Origin: Hymenobacter pini
GTDB taxonomy: Bacteria; Bacteroidota; Bacteroidia; Cytophagales; Hymenobacteraceae
Assembly: GCF_020421205.1 (NCBI RefSeq)
Contig: NZ_JAIZZH010000001.1
Span: 62,001-126,000, forward strand
DNA: 64,000 nucleotides
Direction of reading: 5' to 3'
Numbering within the stretch: position 1 is the first letter of the stretch; each line of letters begins with the position of its first letter. Below are positions 50,182 through 59,276 of this stretch, piece by piece. The translations under genes and the position numbers were made by a program. The notes beneath the pieces were generated by a model. That model saw nothing but the letters and a program-made list of their open reading frames with translations. It was not told where the DNA came from and did no database searches.

Positions 50182-51435
50182 TTATTGGGCGTCAGAGCCA
50201 GTAAGGGCGAGTAGCTGCAGGGCCAGTTCGTTGTAGCGGCTCACTTGGTCGAGGTAGGCCGTGCGAATTTGCCAGGCAGGCTCGGTGTTCACCACGTATT
50301 CCACGTACTCGATGTCGCCAGCCCGGAAGCCTTTTTCGGCGGTATTCAGAATCAGGCGGGCCTGGGGCAAGGCGGTTTGCTCGTAGTACGTGAGGGAGGC
50401 CCGGGCCCGCTGGAGCTGGCGGCGCAGACCGGCCAGTTGGCCACTGAGTTGAACAGTAGCGTAACGCAGTTGCGTTTCGGCGGCTTGCTCACCGATGCGG
50501 GCGGCCTGGATTCGGCTTTTCTGCACGCCGCCCAAGAGCGGCACCGCCACCCCAGCCTGAGCCACGTGGAAGCCGCTTTCCTTATTGATAGTTTGGTTGA
50601 AATAGCCCAGGCGCACATCGGGCAGGCGGCGCAGCTGCTCCACCCGCGTCTGGCGGCGGCTTACTTCAACTTCCTGTTCCAATAAAGCCAGAGTTGGGTT
50701 GGTACCACTCGTCAGGCCGGCGGTGTCAGCAGCTGTTAAGGCTACCACGGGCGTGGTTGTGGTATCGATGAGCGCCAAACCGGACTGGTTAAGAAGTACA
50801 GCCAGCTGCTGCTGCTGCACCTGCTGCTCGGTGCGTACCGTGGCCAGCCGGTTCTGCAATTCCAGCCGCCGGGCCTCGGCCGACACCTGCTCCAGGCGGT
50901 TAGTTTCGCCGGTTTGGTAGCGGATGCGGGCCGCCCGGGCAGCGCGCTGGTACAGGCTGTCTTGGCGGCGCAGCAGGGCGGCGCGGCGGTAGCTCAGCAG
51001 CAGTTCGTAGTAGCTGCTCCGGATGCGGAACGCCAGCTCCCGGCGCTGCTGGCGCACCCGTTGCTCGGCCGTGAGCACCTGGCCTTCCAGCAGGCGGCGC
51101 TGGGCCCCGTACACGCCCGGCAGCGCCGACTGTTGAATAACGTTGAAGCTTTGGTCGCGCAACGGCCCCGAAATCTGGCCTACTTGGTAGTCGAGCACGG
51201 TGCGGGGCACGTCGTAACCGGTGCGGGCCAGGGCGCGTTGGCGCTCAATTTCCAAGCTGCCGGTTTGCACCAGCAGGCTTTGGCTGAGGCCGGCTTGCAG
51301 CGCTTGATTCAGGGTAAGCAGGCTTCCTGGTTGCAATATTGGAACCGGAGCCGCCGGGGGGGGTAGGGTGCGGGGCGTGGTCTGAGCCTGCGCAAAACAG
51401 GGGAGGACCAGCAGTATGAACAAGAGGTATCTCAT
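50182..51435 (-). CDS. TolC-family outer-membrane channel, CzcC-like
   Basis: A 417-residue outer-membrane factor: signal peptide MRYLLFILLVLPCFAQAQ, then the two-repeat coiled-coil structure with LTLNQALQAGLSQSLLVQ at the start, NPTLALLEQEVEVSRRQTRV in the second repeat and FRAGDIEYVEYV near the end. It forms the exit duct for metal ions. It lies between the pump gene and the adaptor gene, 35 bp before the latter. Confidence 0.9.
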   Translation of the reverse strand: MRYLLFILLVLPCFAQAQTTPRTLPPPAAPVPILQPGSLLTLNQALQAGLSQSLLVQTGSLEIERQRALARTGYDVPRTVLDYQVGQISGPLRDQSFNVIQQSALPGVYGAQRRLLEGQVLTAEQRVRQQRRELAFRIRSSYYELLLSYRRAALLRRQDSLYQRAARAARIRYQTGETNRLEQVSAEARRLELQNRLATVRTEQQVQQQQLAVLLNQSGLALIDTTTTPVVALTAADTAGLTSGTNPTLALLEQEVEVSRRQTRVEQLRRLPDVRLGYFNQTINKESGFHVAQAGVAVPLLGGVQKSRIQAARIGEQAAETQLRYATVQLSGQLAGLRRQLQRARASLTYYEQTALPQARLILNTAEKGFRAGDIEYVEYVVNTEPAWQIRTAYLDQVSRYNELALQLLALTGSDAQ

Positions 51436-51451
51436 AGAGAAGAAAGTCAGA

Positions 51452-51544
51452 TGTAAAGACGCTGCACTTTGCGTCTGCCCGTTGAGCGGTGTGGTGCGGG
51501 TGAGGTCGTTCTGACGCCGAGACGCGAAGTATCGCGTCTCTACA
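51452..51544. repeat. REP-like palindrome inside the efflux operon
   Basis: Arms 51452-51480 and 51516-51544 are imperfect reverse complements (about 21 of 29). The right arm contains its own hairpin, GAGACGCGA...TCGCGTCTC (51519-51540). It lies in the 119-bp gap between the CzcA-like and CzcC-like genes and may tune expression of the distal genes. Confidence 0.72.
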
Positions 51545-51554
51545 CCGCTTCGGA

Positions 51555-54500
51555 TTACAATTCGTGGTTTTCTTTGATTTCAGCCAGCAACTCAGGAGTG
51601 GGCTCGGTGGGGCTGGCCTCGCCGTCCTTGGTGAAAAAGGTGTAGAGCACGGGCAGCACTACTAGCGTGAGCAGGGTAGCGGAAATCAGCCCGCCGATAA
51701 CCACCGTAGCCAAGGGCTTCTGCACCTCGGCGCCGCCGGAATTGCTGAGGGCCATGGGCAGGAAGCCCAGGGAAGCCACCGCTGCCGTGAGCAGCACCGG
51801 CCGGAACCGCTCGTGCGTAGCTTTTAGCACCCGCTCCCGCACCGAATCAATGCCAGCCAGGGCCAGTTCGTTGATGCTGGCTACTAGCACGATGCCGTTG
51901 AGCACGGCTACCCCAAACAGGGCAATGAAGCCCACGCCCGCCGAAATGCTGAACGGCATACCGCGCAGCCATAGGGCCAGAATACCGCCAATGGCCGCCA
52001 GCGGAATACCCGTAAAAATGAGCCCCGCCTGCTTCACCGAGCGGAAGGACAGGTACAGCAGCACGAAAATCAGCAAGAGTGACACCGGCACGGCCACCGC
52101 CAGGCGGGATTTGGCCTGCTGCAGATTCTCAAACTGGCCGCCGTACTTGATGGTATATCCCTCAGGCAGCTTCAACCCAGCGCCCAGCTTCTGCTGAATT
52201 TCCTGCACTAAGCTCTCCACGTCCCGGTTACGCACGTTCACGCCAATATTGATACGGCGGCGGGCATCGTCGCGGGAAACCTGGGTGGGGGCGTTACGGA
52301 AATCTACTTGGGCCACTTCTTCCAGCGGTACTTTCTGGCCGTTGGGCACATCTACGTACAGCTGGCGCAAATCCTGCAGGCCTTGGCGGTTGGTGCTGTC
52401 GAGGCGCACTACCAGGTCGAAGCGCCGCTCACCCTCATATATCTGGCCGGCCACGTCGCCGGCGAAAGAGGCCCGCAGCAGCGTGTTCAGGTCCTGCACA
52501 CGCAGGCCATATTGGGCCATTTTTTGCCGGTCGTACGTCACGCGCAGTTGCGGCAGGGCGGCAATCTGCTCCACTTTCAGGTCGCCCACGCCGGAGAGGG
52601 GGCGAATAAGGGCCGCGGCTTCGTTGGCCTTCTCGAACAGCAGGCCCAGGTCGTCGCCGTAAATCTTGATGCTTATGTCGGATTTCACGCCCGAAATCAG
52701 CTCGTTGAAGCGCATCTGGATGGGCTGCTGGAACTCCAAACTCACGCCCGGAATACCGGCCAAGGCCTCGCTCATCTTGTTGGCCAACTCCTCGCGGGAG
52801 TGGGCCGAGGTCCATTCCTTCTGAGGCTTGAGTACCACAATCTGGTCGGAATCTTCCAGGCTCATGGGGTCGGTGGGAATTTCGGAGGTGCCAATTTTGC
52901 CCACCACCTGCTCCACCTCCGGAAACTGCTTCAGCAGAATTTGCTGCATTTTGGTAGTGGTGGCAATAGTCTGGCTGAGGGACGAACCGGGTGCCAAGCC
53001 CACGTACACGGCAAAGTCGCCCTCATCCAGCTGCGGAATAAACTCGCCACCCATGCTGGCAAATACCACGCCCGCCAGCACCAGCAGGCCCACGGCCGCG
53101 CCGGCTACTACACCGCGCAGACGCAACGCCCCCCGGATGATGGGCTCGTAGCCCCGGTACAGAAACTTCATGATGCAGTCAGCTATGGTGCCTTCCTCCT
53201 TGATATCCTTGCGCAGGGCCCAGGCCGATACGGCCGGCACGTAGGTGAGGCAGAGCAGCATAGCCCCCACAATGGCGAAGCTCACCGTGAGGGCCATAGG
53301 CCGGAACATCTTGCCCTCGATGCCGGTGAGGGCCAGGATGGGCAGGTACACGATGAGGATGATGAGCTGGCCAAACAAGGCGGAGCGCATCATGCGGGTA
53401 GCGGCCGTTTCGGCTACTTGGTCCATGGTTTCGTTTTCGGCCCGGGCGCGGAAATGCACGAGGTGGAAAATCATGGCTTCCACGATAATCACCGCCCCGT
53501 CCACGATCAGCCCGAAGTCCAGCGCGCCCAGACTCATCAGGTTGGCTGATACGCCGAAGGTGCGCATCAGGCCCAGGGCAAACAGCATGCACAGCGGAAT
53601 CATGGAGGCCACCACCAGCCCGGCTCGCCAGTTGCCCAACAGCACCAGCAGCACTACCATCACAATAATGCCGCCTTCAATGAGGTTTTTGGCCACGGTG
53701 TGAATGGCGGTATCTACCAGCTTGGTGCGGTCGAGGAAGGGCTGCACGTACACGCCCTGGGGCAGTGCCTGGTTGATTTCGGTTACGCGGGCTTTTACTT
53801 CTTTGATGGTTTGCTCGGACGACGCCCCTTTGAGCATGAGCACAATGCCGCCCACGGTTTCGCCCTGGCCGTTACGCGTCATGGCTCCGTAGCGCACCGA
53901 GTGGCCGAAGCGAACCTCTGCCACGTCGCGCACCAGCAGGGGCACGCCGCCGTTTTGCTTCACCACAATGCTGCCCACATCCTGCAGGGAGCTGGCTCGG
54001 CCTTCGCCCCGGATAAAGTAGGCATTGCGGCCCCGCTCTAAGTAGCTACCACCAGTGTTGGCGTTGCTAGCCTCCAGGGCCGAGAACAGCTCGGGCATGG
54101 TCACGCCGCTGGCGTTGAGACGCTCGGGGCTCACGCTTACCTCGTACTGACGCACGTAGCCCCCGAAGCTGCTCACATCTACCACGCCGGGCACGCCAGC
54201 CAGCTGCCGCTTCACCACCCAGTCCTGCAACTCGCGCAGGCGGGCCAGGGAGTATTTCTGTTCGAAGCCGGGCTTTATAGCTAAGCTGTACTGGAAAATC
54301 TCGCCCAGGCCGGTGGTGATGGGGGCCATTTCGGGGCGGCCCAGGCCCGCGCCCAAGTCGGCCTCGGCGGTACGGAGCTTTTCGGCCACCAGCTGGCGGG
54401 TTTGCAGCGTCGGAACATCGTCCTCGAACACCACGGTAATCACCGAGAGGCCAAAGCGCGACACGGAGCGCACTTCCGTGACGCCCGGAATGGTGCGCAG

Positions 54501-54716
54501 GCTTTGCTCCAGCGGAATGGTCAGGAGCTGCTCCACTTCCTGAGCCGCCAAGGCGGGGCTCTGGGTAAGTACCTGAACCTGGTTGTTGGTTACGTCGGGA
54601 ATGGCATCCAGCGGGAGGGTAGTGGCTGAGTAGCCACCCCACGCCACCAGTGCCAGGAGCAGCAGCACCACAAACAGCTTGTTGTGGATGCTGCCCCGGA
54701 TAATGCGGGCAAGCAT
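51555..54716 (-). CDS. Heavy-metal RND pump, CzcA/CusA family
   Basis: A 1053-residue inner-membrane pump with the two-half RND layout. The HME1-type motif DFGLIVDGAVIIVEA in transmembrane segment 4 points to divalent cations (Zn2+, Co2+, Cd2+, Ni2+) rather than Cu+/Ag+. Porter-domain and second-half features (GEFIPQLDEGDFAVYVGLAP, GGQFENLQQAKSRLAVAVP, ALFGVAVLNGIVLVASINE) are normal. First pump gene of the A-C-B operon; the upstream small His-rich gene is likely its partner. Confidence 0.93.
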   Translation of the reverse strand: MLARIIRGSIHNKLFVVLLLLALVAWGGYSATTLPLDAIPDVTNNQVQVLTQSPALAAQEVEQLLTIPLEQSLRTIPGVTEVRSVSRFGLSVITVVFEDDVPTLQTRQLVAEKLRTAEADLGAGLGRPEMAPITTGLGEIFQYSLAIKPGFEQKYSLARLRELQDWVVKRQLAGVPGVVDVSSFGGYVRQYEVSVSPERLNASGVTMPELFSALEASNANTGGSYLERGRNAYFIRGEGRASSLQDVGSIVVKQNGGVPLLVRDVAEVRFGHSVRYGAMTRNGQGETVGGIVLMLKGASSEQTIKEVKARVTEINQALPQGVYVQPFLDRTKLVDTAIHTVAKNLIEGGIIVMVVLLVLLGNWRAGLVVASMIPLCMLFALGLMRTFGVSANLMSLGALDFGLIVDGAVIIVEAMIFHLVHFRARAENETMDQVAETAATRMMRSALFGQLIILIVYLPILALTGIEGKMFRPMALTVSFAIVGAMLLCLTYVPAVSAWALRKDIKEEGTIADCIMKFLYRGYEPIIRGALRLRGVVAGAAVGLLVLAGVVFASMGGEFIPQLDEGDFAVYVGLAPGSSLSQTIATTTKMQQILLKQFPEVEQVVGKIGTSEIPTDPMSLEDSDQIVVLKPQKEWTSAHSREELANKMSEALAGIPGVSLEFQQPIQMRFNELISGVKSDISIKIYGDDLGLLFEKANEAAALIRPLSGVGDLKVEQIAALPQLRVTYDRQKMAQYGLRVQDLNTLLRASFAGDVAGQIYEGERRFDLVVRLDSTNRQGLQDLRQLYVDVPNGQKVPLEEVAQVDFRNAPTQVSRDDARRRINIGVNVRNRDVESLVQEIQQKLGAGLKLPEGYTIKYGGQFENLQQAKSRLAVAVPVSLLLIFVLLYLSFRSVKQAGLIFTGIPLAAIGGILALWLRGMPFSISAGVGFIALFGVAVLNGIVLVASINELALAGIDSVRERVLKATHERFRPVLLTAAVASLGFLPMALSNSGGAEVQKPLATVVIGGLISATLLTLVVLPVLYTFFTKDGEASPTEPTPELLAEIKENHEL

Positions 54717-54749
54717 AAGAAAAGGAATTGCCGCCAGTAGGCTGCCTCA

Positions 54750-54843
54750 GTTATCCTGAGCGGAGTGAAGGATCTTATCAAGTCAGTTGATTCCTGAAGA
54801 ATCGTAATGAGGTGATAGGGTTCTTCGCTCCGCCCAGGATGAC
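54750..54843. repeat. REP-like palindrome, ATCCTGAGCGGAG family
   Basis: Arms 54750-54780 and 54813-54843 pair imperfectly (GTTATCCTGAGCGGAG with CTCCGCCCAGGATGAC). Lies between the His-rich gene and the pump gene. Confidence 0.7.
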
Positions 54844-54923
54844 AGGGAAATCACCTAAATCCAGCGAAATGAGCAGAAAACTACGGGAAGCCGGGGCACA
54901 CTACGCCCAGGGGCTTTGGGTAG

Positions 54924-55340
54924 CTACGCTCGGGGCGGCTGCAGCAAGGAGGTGCTCACGCTGAAGGCGTAGAGCGGGCCGGGAGCCACGCGGTAGGCGG
55001 CAGCGGGCCAAGAGAGGGGGCGCGGGGGCAGAAGCACCCGGCCAAGCGGCAGCACAAAACTCACCATCACACAATCGTGGTGGTGTTGCTCAAGTGGCAG
55101 TTTGTGGTGGTCCTGCGCATCGCGCTGGGAGTAGGGGTGGCGGCGGTGGTCCGCGCCGTGGGGGCCGTAATGCAGCGCCAGAAACGCCAGCGGCGACAAG
55201 TTGCCGCCCGCTAAGGCCCGGTGGTAGCGGTAGTGCTGGGCCAGCTCCGGTAGCTTACCTAGTTCCGACAGGTCGTTCTGCGGAACCAAGCCGCTCACGA
55301 GCATCAGCATTCCCAGAAAGAAGGCTACCAGTTGCTTCAC
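54924..55340 (-). CDS. Small secreted His-rich protein, leader of metal efflux operon
   Basis: A 138-residue protein with an N-terminal signal/membrane segment (MKQLVAFFLGMLMLVSGLVP) and a mature part holding eleven histidines within about 55 residues (AQHYRYHR, LALHYGPHGADHRRHPY, DAQDHHKLPLEQHHHDC). The spacing suits transition-metal binding. Similar short His-rich proteins precede CzcA genes in many Bacteroidota; I infer a periplasmic metal buffer, chaperone or sensor for the CzcCBA pump. Not a named family to my knowledge. Confidence 0.8.
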   Translation of the reverse strand: MKQLVAFFLGMLMLVSGLVPQNDLSELGKLPELAQHYRYHRALAGGNLSPLAFLALHYGPHGADHRRHPYSQRDAQDHHKLPLEQHHHDCVMVSFVLPLGRVLLPPRPLSWPAAAYRVAPGPLYAFSVSTSLLQPPRA

Positions 55341-55558
55341 GAGGCAAAGGTACGGCTGAACTCCCGGATTGGGTAGCCAAACCTGTGTTGCTACCGAAAT
55401 TTGGTAGGTTTCTGAATTCAGGTTGGGCTAAATCGGGGGAGGCGGAAGCGGGCTGGCAAGCTTTTGAGTCTACGGATTCGTGTACCAACAACCACCGTGG
55501 TAACGCAACCGTACTGAGGGTGCCTGCGGCCATCTAGTATCTGCCTGGGCTCCTCCGT

Positions 55559-56824
55559 ATGTACAAATGGATACTTGCCCTAGCCGTGGTGCTGGGGCTG
55601 ACTGCCCGTCCCGCCCGCGCCTATTCCGTCCTCACCCACCAAGCCAACGTGGATTCCAGTTGGCAGCGTTGCTTGGTACCGCTACTGCAGGCGCGTTACC
55701 CCGGCACCACCGACGAGCAGCTGCTTGAGGCGAAAAGCTACGCCTACGGGGGTTCCATTCTGCAGGATATGGGCTACTACCCGTTCGGCTCGGTGCTGTT
55801 TACCAACCTCACGCACTACGTCCGCTCCGGAGATTTTGTGCGAAACCTGCTCAACGAGGCTCATGACCGCAACGAGTACGCCTTTGCACTGGGGGCACTG
55901 GCTCACTACGCCGCCGATATCAACGGCCACCCTGAGGGTACCAACCGCGCCATGCCTAGCGTGTACCCGGAGCTGCGGGCCAAGTTCGGCGACAACATAA
56001 CCTATGAGGAAGCGCCCATTCAGCACACGCAATTGGAGTTTGCCTTCGATGTGGTGCAGGTAGCCGCCGGCCGTTACCGTACGGCTGATTACCAGCGCTA
56101 CATTGGGTTTCAAGTGAGTAAGCCGGTGCTGGAACGGGCATTTTTGAAAACCTACGGGCTGGAGTTGGGCCAGATTGTATTTAACGTGGATCTGGCCGTC
56201 AGTTCGTTCCGGTTTGCCGTGCGCAGCCTCATTCCCATTGCCAGCCGGGCCGCGTGGCAGAGCCAGAAAAAGGAAATCCGCCGGCTCAGCCCCCGAGCCC
56301 GCCGCCGCGAATATGTGTATAAGGAAAGCGAGCAGGAGTACCGCAAGCGGTACGGTACTGATTACGAACACCCCGGCACCGGAGCCCGAGTGCTTTCCTA
56401 CTTTGTGCGGGTGTTGCCCAAAATAGGGCCGCTGAAACCGTTTGCTTTCAAGCTGCCCACGCCCGAAGCGCAGGAGCTGTTCAAAGCCAGCTTCCGGAGC
56501 GTAATGCGCAACTATTGCACCCTATTAGAAAAGGAGCCGCGCGACACTACGGCCGCCGCACCCCGCTTGGCCAATGCCGACTTTGACACGGGCAAACCCA
56601 CCAAGTTGGGAGAATATGCCCTCACCGATGAAACCTACGGCGAATGGCTGCGCAAACTGGCCGATAAGAAATTCGAGCATCTGACGGCAACCCAGCAGCA
56701 GCACATCCTAACCTTTTTCAGCACGCCTTCCCAAGAACCCCAAGGCGAGGAGGAAAAAGAGAAGGACAAGCGCAAAGAAACGTTGGAAGCCTTGCAGCAA
56801 CTGCGGGCCTACAAGCCACAGTAA
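55559..56824 (+). CDS. Zinc-dependent phospholipase C-like exported protein
   Basis: A 421-residue exported protein; signal peptide MYKWILALAVVLGLTARPARA. The catalytic domain shows the metal-ligand pattern of the zinc-dependent PLC/S1-P1 fold: TRPARAYSVLTHQANVD (N-terminal Tyr region and His), GALAHYAADINGHPEGTN (two His, Glu). The C-terminal 200 residues are basic and helical, ending in a charged Lys/Glu tail. It would hydrolyse phospholipids or related phosphoesters in the periplasm or outside; substrate is inferred. No lipase chaperone is beside it. Confidence 0.83.
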   Translation: MYKWILALAVVLGLTARPARAYSVLTHQANVDSSWQRCLVPLLQARYPGTTDEQLLEAKSYAYGGSILQDMGYYPFGSVLFTNLTHYVRSGDFVRNLLNEAHDRNEYAFALGALAHYAADINGHPEGTNRAMPSVYPELRAKFGDNITYEEAPIQHTQLEFAFDVVQVAAGRYRTADYQRYIGFQVSKPVLERAFLKTYGLELGQIVFNVDLAVSSFRFAVRSLIPIASRAAWQSQKKEIRRLSPRARRREYVYKESEQEYRKRYGTDYEHPGTGARVLSYFVRVLPKIGPLKPFAFKLPTPEAQELFKASFRSVMRNYCTLLEKEPRDTTAAAPRLANADFDTGKPTKLGEYALTDETYGEWLRKLADKKFEHLTATQQQHILTFFSTPSQEPQGEEEKEKDKRKETLEALQQLRAYKPQ

Positions 56825-56948
56825 ACTGTTCATCCGCAAAATAATCAGCCCCGGCGCTACGAGTGTAGGGCCAGGGCGGCGAGGGGAGTGGCATTGTGGC
56901 CAGTCTGCACCGCAGGTTAGGGCTGCGGCGCAGACTGGCTGATTACGC

Positions 56949-57134
56949 TTAGAAATGGCGGTACGAGCGGTAGAGGCGGTAATTGGGACGGTGCACATGC
57001 ATGTAGCCGCGCTGCTTGGCCTTCACCGAAGGCAGCAAACGGCCCCCGAACAAGCCTGCCGCCGATGAGTGGCCCGGCAGGCAGAACGATAAAGCGAAAA
57101 GAACGAGGCTGGTTTTGAGAAGACGAGCGAACAT
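56949..57134 (-). CDS. Small basic secreted protein
   Basis: A 61-residue precursor: signal peptide MFARLLKTSLVLFALSFCLP ending near SSA, then a short mature part rich in Arg, Tyr and His (YMHVHRPNYRLYRSYRHF). Nothing similar is known to me by name. The ATG at 57134 starts the signal; a longer open frame upstream has no support. Might be an export product of unknown role. Coding status is likely but not certain given its size. Confidence 0.55.
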   Translation of the reverse strand: MFARLLKTSLVLFALSFCLPGHSSAAGLFGGRLLPSVKAKQRGYMHVHRPNYRLYRSYRHF

Positions 57135-57286
57135 ACGCGGCAGGTGTGTGGTGTAGTGGAGCTGTTGTTGAAACAAAACTAGCCCCTGCCACCTCGCGGG
57201 TTCCATTACTTCGCTTGATCAGGCTGGTTTCTCTTTGAACCCGGTGATTTTGGATGTGAATGGTTTTTCGGGATGTTGCAATCAGT

Positions 57287-57323
57287 CAAAAAAATACCCC
57301 CGGCTTCAGAGGAGCCGGGGGTG
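57287..57323 (-). terminator. Intrinsic terminator of the RND efflux operon
   Basis: On the minus strand ACCCCCGGCTC pairs with AAGCCGGGGGT around a 5-nt loop and is followed by ATTTTTTT. Confidence 0.85.
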
Positions 57324-57347
57324 TTGTTAAAATCGAAAGTGCAGTGT

Positions 57348-57773
57348 TCAGGTGTGCAGCAGCCAGTTAACGGCCGGGCCTTCATCCAGGAACGTTTGGA
57401 GTTGGTAGGACTGGGTGGGCTGCTGAGCAGTAGTAACCACGGAGTGCATCCCCTTATCGGTGTGCAGTATCTCAACCCGCGCCGGCGACAACAGGTAGGC
57501 TACCTGCAAACGGGCCGGCACTACATCGGCCGCGGCGGCCGGAAGCAGGGTTTCGGCTACCCACGCCGAGGAAGAGGCATCCAGCTCTGTACGGCGACGA
57601 ACATCCACCAGCCACCGCGCTGCGTGACGCTCCTGGCCGTAGCGGCGGGCCGCCTCAAAGCCCGCCTGCAACTCCTCGTGCGAAACAGCCCGTAGCCAGC
57701 GCACCGTAAGGATGTGCAGATCGGGGCGGTACGACAGGTCCAGGAAATCCGCTAACGAAGTGGCAGTGTTCAT
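57348..57773 (-). CDS. SpoIIAA/STAS-like hypothetical protein
   Basis: A 141-residue cytoplasmic protein with the strand-helix pattern of SpoIIAA-like domains (YRPDLHILTVRWLRAVSHEE, ARWLVDVRRRTELDA, QVAYLLSPARVEIL). No conserved phosphorylatable Ser is obvious. It starts 25 bp after the TolC gene in the same direction and ends before a strong terminator, so it is probably the last gene of the RND efflux operon. A link between efflux and a regulatory STAS-like protein is inference. Confidence 0.7.
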   Translation of the reverse strand: MNTATSLADFLDLSYRPDLHILTVRWLRAVSHEELQAGFEAARRYGQERHAARWLVDVRRRTELDASSSAWVAETLLPAAAADVVPARLQVAYLLSPARVEILHTDKGMHSVVTTAQQPTQSYQLQTFLDEGPAVNWLLHT

Positions 57774-57798
57774 ACCCTGCTGATACGAGGTCGAAAAA

Positions 57799-59223
57799 TT
57801 ACGGTTGAGTAGCGGAGGTCTGTACCAACCCGCTGCTGAGGCGACGCAGCACAATTTCGGCCTGCTTGGCCTGGTAGCGGATATCCAGCAGCCGCACCTC
57901 GGCATCCAGCTGCGTGCGTTGGGCCACCCGCAAATCCAGGGGTGTAAGTAGGCCCAGCCGATACCGCTCTAGGGCAATAGCCACGTTTTCGCGGGCCAGC
58001 AGAATATTTGTTTCCTCCAGTTCCAGGAGTTGCAACCGGTTCTGGTACTGAGCCCAGGCCTGTTCGGCCTCGGCATCCAGCTGCAGCTGGGTTTGGTCGA
58101 GCTGCAGCTGGCTTTGCTCCTCGGCAATGCGGGCATTCTGCTCCAGACGGTTGCGGTTGAATCCATCGAAGATAGGCACGGAGGCCACCACGCCGTAGTT
58201 AAGGCCGTAGGTGCGGCCGATGTTCGTCACCAACTGATTACCGAAAAACGCCGCTCCGTTGATGTTGCGGTTGAAGCTGTAGCCCGAGGTCAGGCCCACC
58301 TGCGGGAACCGGGAGGCGCGTACCAGTTTGCGGTCATAGGTGGCTACCTCAGTGTTGGTGCGGGCCTGTTGCAGGCGGGGGTTGTTTTGCCGGATTTGGG
58401 CCAGTACCTCGTCCCGGTTCAGGTTTTGGGCTACTACAATTGAGTCCTGAGGTTGAAAATCGAGGTTAGGGTTGCGGCCCAGTAGATTGTTAAGCGTGAT
58501 TTTGGCCGTTTTGAGGGCTTCCTGCTGCTGAATCAGAATAGAACGGTCGGCGTTGTAATCCACGCGGGCCGTCAGCACTTCTACTTTAGCTGCCACACCC
58601 ACATCCACGCGGGCTTGGGTCAGGTCGATGCGGGACTGGCCAATTTTCAGCGCCTCCTCAATGGAGTTGATTTTGCCCGACTCGCGCACCACCACAAAAT
58701 AGGCGTCGGTAATGCTGGCCACGGTTTCCTCCACGGTGGCCCGCGTCAGCTGCTGCTGGCTTTGCTCCAGGGCCTGCAGCCGGTCGTAGGCAATGAACAT
58801 CCCGAGGCCATCAAAAATCGTCCAAGTGGCCGCTACGTTCGTGTTGAACAGATTGGACTTGGCCCCACTGGCTACGCTGGGCTCTGGTCGGGCTGAGGAT
58901 TCCTGCCGCACGTTATTGCGGTTGAAGGTGCGGGTGAAGTTGCCGTTCACTACCGGCAGCTGACCGGCGTTGCCGCGCGTTACGTTGTTGGTGGCAATGC
59001 GCTCATCCTGCCGGGAAAGCCGGATGCTGTAGTTGTTTTCAATCCCAATCCGAATGGCTTCCGCCAGCGACAGGGGCGGGGCGGAGGCAACGGTTTCGGG
59101 TTTTTCGGTTTGTGGCTTGCTCTGGGGTTGAGTGGCCGGGGCGCGGGTGGGCAGCACCGGCCGTTGCGCCAGCAAGGGAAGGGGAGCAGCCAGCAGCAGG
59201 GCGAGAAGAAAGGAGCGAGGCAT
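57799..59223 (-). CDS. TolC-family outer-membrane channel
   Basis: A 474-residue outer-membrane factor with signal peptide MPRSFLLALLLAAPLPLLA, a Pro/Gln/Thr-rich stretch, then the duplicated coiled-coil structure (SLAEAIRIGIENNYSIRL; NPRLQQARTNTEVATYDRKL; RYRLGLLTPLDLRVAQRTQ). It forms the exit duct of the tripartite pump encoded upstream. The ATG at 59223 starts the signal peptide and is 53 bp past the pump gene. Confidence 0.92.
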   Translation of the reverse strand: MPRSFLLALLLAAPLPLLAQRPVLPTRAPATQPQSKPQTEKPETVASAPPLSLAEAIRIGIENNYSIRLSRQDERIATNNVTRGNAGQLPVVNGNFTRTFNRNNVRQESSARPEPSVASGAKSNLFNTNVAATWTIFDGLGMFIAYDRLQALEQSQQQLTRATVEETVASITDAYFVVVRESGKINSIEEALKIGQSRIDLTQARVDVGVAAKVEVLTARVDYNADRSILIQQQEALKTAKITLNNLLGRNPNLDFQPQDSIVVAQNLNRDEVLAQIRQNNPRLQQARTNTEVATYDRKLVRASRFPQVGLTSGYSFNRNINGAAFFGNQLVTNIGRTYGLNYGVVASVPIFDGFNRNRLEQNARIAEEQSQLQLDQTQLQLDAEAEQAWAQYQNRLQLLELEETNILLARENVAIALERYRLGLLTPLDLRVAQRTQLDAEVRLLDIRYQAKQAEIVLRRLSSGLVQTSATQP

Positions 59224-59276
59224 GGAGTAAGTCAACGGCTGAAAAAGGCGGCGGAAACGGCAGTAGCGCGGGGGCA

